64,000 nt of DNA from Calocera cornea HHB12733 (lineage: Eukaryota; Basidiomycota; Dacrymycetes; Dacrymycetales; Dacrymycetaceae): contig KV423925.1 in assembly GCA_001632435.1 (NCBI GenBank), positions 63,839 through 127,838 on the forward strand, in the 5' to 3' direction. The notes beneath the pieces were generated by a model. That model was not told the DNA's origin. It saw only the letters and a program-made list of their open reading frames with translations, and did not search any database. Within the stretch, counting starts at the first letter, position 1. The number at the start of each line of letters is the position of its first letter. This document shows positions 21,652-31,653 of the stretch, piece by piece. The translations under genes and the position numbers were made by a program.

Positions 21652-22763
21652 GAGTGGTCGACAAGAAGGCAGCAGGGGATGGAGAGAGACACATCTTTAA
21701 CAATGGACAGACGATGATAGCACGATCTACGAAGCCTAAATGGTTGTCCCACATCATGTATTTTGACGAGAGAGGGACAGAAGCAGGACAGCGAAGCAAT
21801 ATGACGTCCAGCGCATCGCGTTCATGGTGAGATCATCGGAGCAGAGCCTCGCGGACAGCTAGGACTTTTGGCTCCTATCTTGTTTGCTTTACTCCCGTTT
21901 TCGAGTCCTTTTGCCCCCGCTCGGATACACTTTCGTCTCCGTTATTTGATCCGCTGCAACCATCTGCTTCCGTCGAGCATTTACTCCCGCATCAAGTTTA
22001 CCTCCGTCTGCTTATTTGGCTTCCGCTTATCAGTTTGCCTCCCCAAAGCTTTTTGCCCCAACCACTAAGCTGCCTCCCCTTGGACCTAATTTGCTTTTGA
22101 ATAACTTAGTGATTTTCCTGTGCTCTGTAGAGAGTACGTTTGGCCCCAAGAATTGCTTCCGAGACTTCTTTGCTTTCCGGTCTCAGGTCTGATTCCGCCC
22201 TGTACTTTGCATCCGTCAGAAACTTACTCTTTACTTCCGCTCTACTGTGTGTGCTCTTTCAGGGTCTCTAATTGCTTCCCCTTCTTTGATGCCTTGCTAC
22301 TGCATGGGAGTCCTTTTACTTCCGCCCGGACACCTTTTACTCCCGCTTCACATCCAGCGGAGGCAAGCCCGTTTGGACGGACGCAAACAAGCGGACTCAA
22401 AGAGGCATCGAACGGCTGTCTGCTTGCTTCCGGGTCAGTCCCTTTGCGTTGCTTTCTCTTGGGCGTCCATTTGTGTGTTCGCCTAAAGTGGACAACCCCC
22501 CCAAAGAAGCAAACATGCTCATTGGAAGCGAACCAGAAGGAAAACGGACGTGTCCGCACAAAGAGGTTTCCGAGACTACATTGACCACAGCCGTGTAAAC
22601 ACCATAGATTGAGATTAAAGGAAGAGAAACAACTACGAGCCCGGTGAATGCCAAATATGTAAACGAGAAACGAAAAGCCTTGTGCCGCGCGTCAGCGCCT
22701 ACACGACAGTATCGAATATATGCCGGGAGCAGCGCTTCACAGAAGCAAACTGCTCCACACGCA
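21652..22763. other. Intergenic region with 18-bp-type minisatellite
   Basis: It spans from the permease start (minus) to the 3' end of the amine oxidase gene (minus). It contains the minisatellite at 21886-22350 and scattered opposite-strand copies of the motif at about 22380-22560. No protein gene is supported. Confidence 0.5.
21886..22350 (+). repeat. Degenerate 18-bp-period minisatellite (TTTGCTTCCGCT type)
   Basis: Units such as TTTACTCCCGCATCAAG, TTTACCTCCGTCTGCTTA and TTTGGCTTCCGCTTATCAG run head to tail to about 22100. The array decays and reappears at 22200-22350 (TTTACTTCCGC, TTTTACTCCCGC). Spacing is 17-20 bp. It matches the family at 9986 and 37430. Confidence 0.65.
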
Positions 22764-24715
22764 TCACTCGACCCCATCCACGCCCCTCCTCTGCCACTGC
22801 TGCTTCGTCCCTTGTCCCGCCAAGATATCCTCGAACCAGTCCTGTCCCAGGCAGCCCCGCTTGCCCTCCTCCGCCAGGCAATGGGCCACGCTCTCGGCCG
22901 CTTTCCGTCCTTCCAGATGGGCGCCCTGCAGGAAGCCGAGGTACTCGTAGCTCGTTGCCTCTCCTGCGAAGAGCAGACGGGCGTCGAGCGCCGCGCGCAA
23001 GTTCTTCTGCGAGGCGGGGAGGTAGGAGGCGGGCCAATTGGAGTACGAGCCGCGCGTGTACGGGTTGCTGTTCCACCTGCCTTCTACGTCAGCAACTGCG
23101 GCGACCTCGAGTGCGAGAAAGGCTCGCCTATGGAAGTAGAACGCGGTGACGTCGCTGACGTTCACCGTACCATACATCCCCCGCAGCACATCCAGTACCT
23201 CCTCCTGTACCTCTGCATCCGTAAGCCCCTCGACACGCACGCTCTCCTCGTCCGTGAGCGTCGTGAACAGCACGTGGCTGCCCTCAAGCACACCCGGAGC
23301 ATCCAGCGACTGGAACTGCGTGTAGTATCCCCGGCGCGAGGAGGCGTGCAGCTGGTACTCTGTTGCGGGCCAGAAGCGCGTCGAGAACTGGAGAAAGATC
23401 TTGGTGTATGTCGACATGGAGAAGCCGTCGATGGCGTCGGACTTCCAGCGCGGGAGCGGGGGGTGGAACGACACCGCTGCTTTCCATCAACACGGAGCAC
23501 TGCATCACAGCATTACATGGCAGACACACCTTTGGACTGCAGCACCCCGACCGAGAACGTACATATCGCGTACTCCGCATTCAGAATGCTCCCATCCTGC
23601 AGCCTCGCTTCCACCCCATCAGGAGAGTAGTGCAACTCCGTCACGGGCGCGCCGAGCAGAAGCTTGCCCTGCTTCGCGAGGGGGAGAGAGTGGTACGGGC
23701 CCGTGGCGACCGTTACGTACCCGCGCGGATCGTGCACGAGGTACTCTTCGTCTGAGAAGTCGTGGTAGGTCTGTGATCCTGTCAGCAGTTGACATGGGTG
23801 TACGGGAGTGGGGAACGACAGGTGGGAGAGGAGGGAGGGAAAGGACGCACGTAGTAGTGGTTGTTTGCAATCTCGAACCATGAGCTCTCATCAGGGCTCT
23901 GCTGGCTCTCCATATCAAAGTTCCAGAACTCCACACTGCCTCCCGCCCTCGCATCAGCATGTTCTCCAATGTGTCCGATAGCTGTACTCACCTCCTGTGC
24001 ACATAATCGCTCGGCTCCCATCCGGCGATCCTCAGCCCCGCGCGAGCAGTCATATCCCCCAGCCCGCGGTGTTGCCTCTCCCTCCCCAGATCCAGGAACC
24101 TGCCCCATGCGGCGGTCCACTCCCCCCACGCGTCTGCGACGTCCACCTGACCCGCGCGCCCGAAGGCGGGTGGGATCCCGTCCTCGCTCCTGCTCGTCTC
24201 CAAACCGAACTGCTGGACAAGCGACCAAATAGGGTTGACCGCGCCTGTCGCGTTGTTGGCCAGCCCATGCACCCAATTGGCGCCAGCTTCGACGATGTAC
24301 GGCCCGCCTGTGTCGGGGTTCAGGCCGAAGGGGACGCTGTACAGCCGGCCGCCGAGGAAGGGCTGCGCCTCGACGATGGTGTAGTTCGTGAGGTTGTGTT
24401 GAGAGGCCAGGGTGTATGCTGCTGTGAGCCCCGTCATGCCTCCGCCGAGGATGAGCACCTGCGTGTGTAGGCGCTGTGCCTGCGGCGGAGGCTGGGGTAT
24501 CGATGGGTCGGCATTGGTGGGCGGGGAGGGAAGACCGTTGAGCAGCACTGTATGCGGATGGGAGAGGGCAGAGGAGAAGAGAGGAGTGGGTTGTCAGCAC
24601 GTGATCGCAAGTGTGGAGGGAATAGAAAGGACGTGCCCTGGTGCTCGCGGGAAGTTGGTGCCGCGAGAGTGCACGCTGCGGCGAAGAGAAGGAGGAGCAC
24701 GTGCAGCGGCGCCAT
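22764..24715 (-). CDS. Secreted flavin amine oxidase (polyamine oxidase-like)
   Basis: An FAD-dependent oxidase of the polyamine/monoamine oxidase family, predicted to be exported. Exons 24715-24601, 24547-23992, 23935-23851, 23770-23530 and 23476-22764 give 569 residues. A signal peptide (MAPLHVLLLLFAAACTLAAP) is followed by the dinucleotide-binding motif VLILGGGMTGLTAAYTLA and EAQPFLGGRL, the GANWVHG substrate-side motif, and the C-terminal FAD block LLFAGEATSYEYLGFLQGAH with EGRKAAESV. The central CTFSVGVLQSK and VSFHPPLPRWK segments match Fms1-type oxidases. Possible substrates are spermine/spermidine or other amines. The first intron is inferred and places the leader on its own exon. Confidence 0.88.
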
Positions 24716-25891
24716 GGCTGTTGCTGCCTCTTGCTGTGGGTAGGTTGGCGGGTGGCTAGGTACTCGCGCTTGGGGTGGAGGGAGGGGCGGGGGCGGGGTG
24801 CCTGGCAGGGGAACCGGGCAGGGGTGAGGGTGGGTGAGTGTGAGTGGGCCCTGGAGGTTGATATAGGCAGAATAGGAGGCGATGGGTCATGGTCCCCCCG
24901 ACCCGCTGCTTGGCTGCGTGTTGTGCCGGACCCGTTTGTCGTTGCTCATCAGCCTCAGCCATCAGGAAGAGAAGGGAGACGGGGAAGGGCGCGCTATCTA
25001 CATGCGGTGCACACGAGAGCAAGAGTGAGTGACCATCACCGGCAGGACGTGTGCGCCGGCGTCAACGGCGAGCGACGAAAGCGCCCCGAGGGAGCGGAGG
25101 GAGATGCCGAGCGCATTGGAACGAGGGACGAATCGATCAGAAGCCACAAGATAGAGCTGGGAAGCACGGAGGGGCGTGCCGGTCCCCCGTGCCGCTCTGG
25201 GGCAGGAGGGTGATTGGGTTCGTGGGGGCGGGGGAGGGCGCCGAGCGGAGTGCGGAATGGGGGGACGCTTATTTGTTGGCCGGAGCTTGGCCATCAAACA
25301 GCGAATATGTTGGAGTGAGTGTGAAGGGGGAAAGGTTGGGATGATAAGCGTTAGTGCACCGCTGGTATGTGGCCTGCGGCCGTTACCACATCCCAGTAAG
25401 AGAGGGCTCGTAGCCGCCCCACTGCATCTCAGCACTGACGGCGAGACTGGACGATGCAGGACTTTGCCGCGGCTGCTGCTGCTGAAGACGGTTGGGGAGC
25501 CGACTGGAATGTGACGTGCCATAACGCGGCGTGCCTATTGGTGCGGGGGCAATGTAGTTAGGGGACGTCATGCAGGGTCTGCGCTTGATGGGCTTCAGGA
25601 CAGAGCCGGGGGAGAAGCCGGCAGGGGGGCACGAATCTGTGAGAATGTAATTAAAGACGCCGTTGTGACTACTGTGGGGAGCGCGTCGTTATACCATGTT
25701 ATGAAGAGCGCTGGACTTGTTGACAGTGGAGTTGTGATGAGGGAGGGCATTACGCCATTGTCGCCTATGAATACAGTAGCCTCCCCTGACGGCTTGCAGG
25801 ACGTGCACACCTTTCCCGCGTCCCTTGCCTGCCCCGCACCCCCTCCCCTGCCCATCCTTTCCCTCTTCCCACAACCAAAATACCCACAAAA
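24716..25891. other. Divergent promoter region between amine oxidase and SulP genes
   Basis: This 1.2-kb GC-rich spacer separates two divergently transcribed genes. A 174-codon minus-strand open frame (25522-24998) has no recognisable feature and is probably chance in GC-rich DNA. I see no RNA gene or repeat. Confidence 0.5.
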
Positions 25892-28437
25892 ATGACCTAC
25901 TCCCCCACCCCCTACGCCTCCCGCGCTCCGTCCCCGCACACTTCGCACCCGAGGCGGGTGTCAGTCATCGGTGAGGAGTCGCCCCTCCTTCGCACCCTGG
26001 ACGGCCGGGACGACAGGGACGGGTCGAGTGGGTCGGGCAAGTCGGGGCGCAGGGAGCTTGAGGACTTCCTGGGTGCCGATGCGTGGACTTGGGCGTGGTG
26101 GAGGGGCCGACTGCGCTATTATGTGCCAGCGATACGGTGGATGGCAGAGTACAAGCTGGCCTAGTGCGTCCTCATCCTGCTTCCCACCTCTGCCCAGCAC
26201 TGACCAGTCCTTGGGCGCATGCGTAGCTTGTGGGGTGACACAGTGGCCGCCATAACCGTCGCCACGGTCATCATACCTCTCTCTCTCTCCTACGCGTCCT
26301 CCCTGGCGCACCTAGACCCCTTCAGCGGCCTGTTCGCCGCGGCCGTCCAGCCGCTCGTCTACTCCTTGCTCGGCTCCTGTGCCCATCTCTCCGTCGGCCC
26401 CGAGGGCTCTCTATCCCTCCTCGTTGGCCAGGCCATCCAGCGCATACTGCACGACGACCCGCACTCGGGCGATGACGCGCGGGTGGTCGGGATGGAGGTG
26501 GCCACCATGATCACGTTCCAGGTTGGGATGATCAGCCTGTGCTTGGGCTTGCTCAGGCTGGGGTTCGTGGATGTTGTGCTGAGCAGGAGTCTGCTCCGGG
26601 GATTTGTGACGGCGGTGGTGAGTCTTAGGTCGGAACGATGGACTGTGGCCGTGGTGCTGATCGCCGGGGCAGTCGCTCGTCATCGTCATCGAGCAACTTG
26701 TGCCAATGTGCGTTCCTCGTACTGCAGCGCACAAGAAGATACTCACGCTCTCCCAGGCTTGGACTCTCGCACGTGCATGCCGGTACCGACCTGCACACCG
26801 CGTTGGACAAGTGTATCTTCCTCCTGCGCCATCTGCGCGAGGCACACATACCCACGTCCCTCCTCAGCCTCTGCAGCATGGCCTTCCTCATCCTCACTCG
26901 GACGATCAAGACGCGCTACAAAAAGCGATTTGGATTCCTCACATACCTGCCAGAGATCCTTATCTGCGTGATTGTTACAACCGGTGCGTGCACATTCATG
27001 CATAGCGGCGAAGTGAGAGGGCGCTGATGCTGATGTACACGAGGCAGCCCTATGCAGTGCCCTCGACTGGCAAGACCTTGGCATCGAAGTACTCGGCGCC
27101 GTCTCCTTCTCCTCCCGCCAGTCGTTCTTCGCTCTGCCGCTCAGGCGCGCCAACCTCCACTTCTTCAAGCAGACGTTCCCGACCGCGATCTTCTGCAGCA
27201 TCGTCGGCTTTATTGACTCCGTTGTTGCCGCAAAGCAGAACGCGCAGCGTTTCCGCTACTCGGTCAGCCCGAACCGGGAGCTCACCGCCCTCGGTGCGGG
27301 TAATCTCGCTGCGAGCTTCGTGCCGAGCACGCTGCCGGCGTATGGGGCCATCACGAGAAGCAGGCTGGCGGCCGATACAGGCGGGAAGACGCCGATGAGC
27401 AGCTTGATACTCAGCGTGCTCGTCCTCCTGTCAATCAGGTTCTTGCTCCCCGCACTACATTTCTTGCCCAAGGCTGTATTGGCTTGCATGTGAGTGCTAG
27501 TATGAAATGTACTGTGCTGGCTGATGGCTGACGTGGGCGTTAGTATTTGCTTAGTTGTGTATACCATCATTGCGGAGATGCCGGAGGATATCCTGTTCTA
27601 TTGGAAGTGAGAATCGCCCTCTTGCTCGACTTATCAGCAGTGCTGAGTGTATGACCAGGATGAGCGCCTGGAACGATATGTTCCTGATGATGCTCACCTT
27701 CTTCCTCACCCTTGTATGGAGTGTCGAAGTCGGCATCGGCATCCCCTTCGCGCTCACCATCCTGCTTGTGGTCAAGCAGTCCTCCCAGCAGAGGATCAAG
27801 ATTATGGCCCGCGAGCCGGGGACGACGCACTATGTGCCGATTGACGAGGACTTCCCGACCGAGCTGGAGGATACGTGTGGGGTGCTGGTCGTCAGAATCT
27901 TCGAGAATTTGAACTTCGGTACGAGCATGCTACGTTCTGCAGGAGGTGTGCGCTGACGGGGATGCAGTTAACACGGGATCTATGAAGGAAAGACTACGAC
28001 GGTTGGAGCTGTACGGCAGTAACAAGCATCATCCATCCGACGCTCGTATGTTCACAATGCCGAAAGGCAGTTCTCTGCTGATCATGTAAACACAGCGGTT
28101 CGAGACGAGCCGGTAGCAGTGGTGTTCCAGCTTGCTGATGTGGAAGAGATGGATGCATCGTATGCGGCTAATTCTTCTCTCTCAGTCTACCTCTCACGCG
28201 AGTATCTGCAGAGCCGTCCAGATATTCCGGGAGCTAGCAGAGACGTACACCAGCCGAGGCGTATGTGTGTGCTTTGCTCGAGTCCGCCCTGCACAACTAC
28301 AAGCTCTCCGAAAAGGCGGCGTGGTCGACTTCCTGGGCGAGAACCACTTCCATCCTACCGTCGCGGCCGCAGTGTCATTTATCGAGCATGAGCGGCATTT
28401 GGAGCATTGTGAACAGACAGATGGGTCGATTGCATGA
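25892..28437 (+). CDS. SulP-family sulfate/anion transporter with STAS domain
   Basis: A multi-pass membrane anion transporter with a cytoplasmic STAS domain. Ten exons are inferred: 25892-26163, 26227-26617, 26673-26707, 26757-26983, 27048-27489, 27544-27606, 27659-27918, 27968-28045, 28096-28159 and 28212-28437, giving 685 residues. The first SulP signature is seen as TVATVIIPLSLSYASSLAHL, then SVGPEGSLSLLVGQAI, LLRGFVTAV, a QLVPMLGL block created by two splices, and FIDSVVAAKQNAQRF with NRELTALGAGNLAASF. The STAS domain is AVVFQLADVEEMDASAV to FLGENHFHPTVAAA. It has an acidic N-tail with EESPLLRTL. It is closer to the fungal SulP group with long N-tails than to yeast Sul1; substrate may be sulfate, molybdate or another anion. 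Exon 3 is only 35 nt. Confidence 0.9.
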
Positions 28438-28931
28438 TATATTGGGACACTGTCTTGGATGTAGCTCTATGAACAATGTAATTTACGTTGCACCATAAGT
28501 ACCCATCACCCACCAGGTTCACGCAAGTAGCCTGGCCGTGACCAGTTACAGTAACGTAGAATATCATTGAGCGGATCACATCATCGTGCGGATCACCAAT
28601 TCAATTGTCCTTTGAGACGAACTTCTTTCTGGTTTAACTCGCCCAAAACATTGTATTTGCTGGAATCGAGTTGACATTCAGTGAGTTGAACACTTTCCCA
28701 AAGGTTTGGTAGGCTCAAACATATTAACGGAACGGGAAATAGGTGAGTGATCCATTCCCTGATTTGATCCGCTCAGTAATAATCTAACGTTAGCGTCTGC
28801 AAGAGACGCCGCGTCTTCAGTTTGTCACAGGAGAGTTACGTCAGCGTCGCGTCGCCCCTTCGCCACCCAAGCCCGCCCTCTCTCTTCACTCTTGGCCCTT
28901 GCACAGACTAGAGCGTCCAAGCAACAGCAAC
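28438..28931. promoter_or_regulatory. LSM4 upstream region with CRE-like site
   Basis: This 494-bp spacer lies between SulP and LSM4. TTACGTCAGC at 28836-28845 resembles a CREB/ATF-type site about 90 bp upstream of the LSM4 ATG. An imperfect inverted pair around GCGTCT...AGACGC is also present. No gene is seen. Confidence 0.3.
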
Positions 28932-29602
28932 ATGGTGAGCAGTCAACCTTTCGGTTTAGGATGCCTTTGTTCTGAGCACCCTCTCAGTTGCCATTATCCT
29001 TACTCAATGCAGCTCAGAATAAGCCAATGGTGAGCGTCAGATATGTACACCATGGTGCACACGCAGCGCCTGACCACCTTTCAGCTGGTTGAACTCAAGA
29101 ATGGAGAAACACTCAACGGACATCTCGTAAACTGTGATAATTTCATGAATATCACTCTACGTGAGGTATACCAAACGAGCTCGGAAGGTGAACGCTTCTG
29201 GAAATTGAAGGAATGTTATGTTCGTGGAAGCACGGTGCGCTCGACTTCCCTCTCATCGTGCCGTTCCACTCTGACAATCCTGCAGATCAAATATCTTCGA
29301 GTACCCGACCAGCTTCTGGACGAAGTGCAAGTGGAACAGTTCCATGCACGAGAGATGCAGCGGGGTGGGCGTGGGGGTCAGCGAGGTGCGTCTATGTCGC
29401 ACTATACTCCAGCTTGCGTTGTCTGATAGCCCTACAGGCGGGAGAGGTGCACCACAAAGAGGTATGCAGCATCTTACACGGCCACTTCTGGCTTCGAACT
29501 CACGCGCAACCCTTCGTAGGACGTGGCGGCGGCGGTGGCGGCGGAAGAGGTATGGGACCAGGGCGAGGTGGACGAGCACGGGGACGAGGGCGGGGCGCGT
29601 GA
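28932..29602 (+). CDS. LSM4: U6 snRNA-associated Sm-like protein LSm4
   Basis: A subunit of the Lsm2-8 ring (nuclear, U6 snRNA 3' end) and Lsm1-7 ring (cytoplasmic, mRNA decapping). Six exons are inferred: 28932-28934 (just the ATG), 28988-29029, 29085-29234, 29286-29385, 29438-29461 and 29520-29602, giving 133 residues. The Sm1 motif is [20 protein letters not shown] with MNITLREV, and the Sm2 motif is [15 protein letters not shown]. The C-terminus is a long RGG/GGRG tail, typical of LSm4 and tied to P-body assembly. Every junction restores the family reading frame. Exon 5 is 24 nt. Confidence 0.95.
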
Positions 29603-30143
29603 ACCAATCATGTATACCGACCATGGTATCGCTCGCCGTGCGTTTTCTGTGACAGGGTGGTGGACGTGTGATGTTCTGCGGCAGTCTGAGCCAGCCGGAG
29701 CTATCTGTATTGTTGTACGTTTCGTGGCTCGACTTGCCTTCATGCGTTGATACTTCTCGAACCGTGCACACAGACAACAGCCCCATGCAGGGTAGACTGC
29801 TGTTTGGGATAACATTAACCACTATCTCCGGCTGGTACAGTGAGGATAGATAGGCTTGTGGAATGACTACATATTGGCGCTGAAAGCATGGCCGTTGGCC
29901 AGAATCAAGGGTCCTTGTTCGCTCCCCAACTGTATCCACCACCATTTCTCGCTAGTTTTCTAGTCCTGCCACCTTTGAGCCTGCCATTCATCAGGATACG
30001 CTCACTTCAAAACTTCTCGACTCACTCACCTCAATAAATCGGAAGCTAGCAGAGTAACGTATCTAGCTCGCTGTTGGGAATCGTTCAGGTGCTCTGGCTA
30101 GACAGACGACAATCGTTTCGTCGACGACGTTCTCTAGAGCGCT
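29603..30143. other. Spacer between LSM4 and CTK3
   Basis: The 541-bp spacer must carry the LSM4 3' UTR and the CTK3 promoter. I see no further gene or repeat. Confidence 0.5.
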
Positions 30144-31185
30144 ATGGACGCCTTTCAGGTCCATACCACCTTTGTAAACCAACTTCGAACCCTCAATGCG
30201 TGCGCGACGTAGCCATTATCCAGGTACTTGGAGCTCATCCGCCTCATTTTCCAGAACTCAGCAAGACGTCCAGAAGTCGGTATCGTTTGCCATGCGGCAC
30301 ATCGATAATCACGAGGATCTCTGGAGCTGTATCATCCAAGCCTGTCAGGAGGCAAGAGGTCTATATTATTGTCAGTCTGTCTGCTGAAAAGATAGTGGTC
30401 TGCAGGCATCACTGAATCTCAAGATGAACATCCTCTACTTCATCGAAAGCCTGTGTGAAATGTCTTCCAGCGTCGGACCAGAACCCTTTTATGTTCAGCA
30501 TCTGGCACGAGATCTCAAGGTGCTTGTCACCCTCTTGGTCCCGGATTCTAGAGAAGGTTTACTCAATTTATACGGCACGAAACAGGTCTGTCAATGCTCC
30601 ATGTCCTAGAGCAGCATTGAATTCCACCGTCAGGTAGTGCGTAATTGGCGGAACCGACGTTTCATCGATCAGGAAGCCTTCGATGGTGCTGATGATCTGT
30701 TAAGACGACGGCAGCATTGGTGCGAAGATAAAATGCTTTCAATCATAACCGGTCTGATGATGCCCATCCTTCAGGAGCCATGTCGAGCAACATTCTCCCG
30801 AGCGACTTGTGCGGGAAGACAGGCATTTGAAAGGAGACGTCATCGGTCGCATGAGCAAACAGCAAAGGATCGACAGAATGAATGAGGATCGAGAAAGGGT
30901 ACGCAATTCTCGCCAGACAGGCTGGGACCGCATAATCACCGTGGTTTTCAGCAAAAGCGTTTGCGGGAGCAGCGGTGGATATTGCCTACCCCATCTGCAG
31001 TTGGGCAGCATCGAGCATTGGCAACTCTTCCTGCAACGCTCAGTGCAAATGATGCAGCTCTAGATAAGGAGTTTGATGACGCGTGGGAGATGACATCGGA
31101 GTGGAATGAAGACGACGACGATGCCATTGATGAAGAGAATGACCTGTGCTTTCCGGGCGTCACATTCGGAAGGAGGGTGCCATAG
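30144..31185 (+). CDS. CTK3: CTD kinase subunit gamma (Ctk3)
   Basis: The gamma subunit of the CTDK-I complex that phosphorylates Ser2 of the RNA polymerase II C-terminal domain. Exons 30144-30199, 30255-30351, 30406-30585, 30634-30719, 30775-30898 and 30952-31185 give 258 residues. The N-terminal CID-like domain shows HEDLWSCIIQACQE, then SLNLKMNILYFIESLCE, DLKVLVTLLVPDS and QVVRNWRNRRFI. The C-terminal basic coiled segment includes HLKGDVIGRMSKQQRIDRM and REQRWILP, followed by an acidic tail. The second intron appears to be GC-AG (donor GCAAGA at 30352), because only that choice keeps QACQE joined in frame to SLNLK. Confidence 0.87.
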
Positions 31186-31653
31186 CAAATCCTGGAGGCC
31201 AAGGGTACTTGTAGGTTTACGTTCCATTTCGCTCCGCCTACGGTACTGTATGTAGGCCCCTGTTCAACGATTGAATACTACTGCACCCCGTGGTAAACGA
31301 GCTGCCGCCCCTTGCTTCATCGCAAGGGGTTTGGCGAAGCAAGGGATTTGGGTCTAGAGGCCGTAACCACGCTTTTCACCCGATTCACTCTGCACTCTGC
31401 ACCACGGGCAGACCACATAGTAGTAGCTCACAAGCCAAGTCGCCCGGACGGGAGCAAAGTGTAGCATTTGCTCCCCCTTGAAGTCTGATATGTTTTGCTT
31501 CCGGATGACTCTTTGCTTCAGGGTAATATTCACTTCCGCTGTAGTGGCTCCACACGCGCGCCTGTTTGACTTGTGAAGACCCTTACAGGATTTTAGGCGC
31601 CAGTCGTACCCATCGTCTTGCATTGCTTTCACCATCCTCTCCACGAACCCCTC
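31186..31653. other. Spacer with perfect hairpin and short minisatellite
   Basis: It contains the hairpin CCCCTTGC-TTCATC-GCAAGGGG (31308-31329) and a short run of the TTTGCTTCC motif at about 31463-31555 (TTTGCTCCC, TTTTGCTTCCGG, TTTGCTTCAGG, TTCACTTCCGCT). The KRI1 promoter should lie here. No gene is seen. Confidence 0.5.
31308..31329. repeat. Perfect 8-bp stem, 6-nt loop hairpin
   Basis: CCCCTTGC and GCAAGGGG flank TTCATC. A further AAGCAAGGG follows at about 31336. Its role is unknown; it lies between CTK3 and KRI1. Confidence 0.6.

Noticed and set aside
24998..25522. Minus-strand 174-codon open frame in the amine oxidase/SulP spacer
   Set aside because: Pro/Arg/Ser-rich content typical of chance frames in GC-rich DNA, no domain and no splice or start support.
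29257..29945. Minus-strand 230-codon frame overlapping LSM4
   Set aside because: It is antisense to confirmed LSM4 exons and its content is unrecognised.
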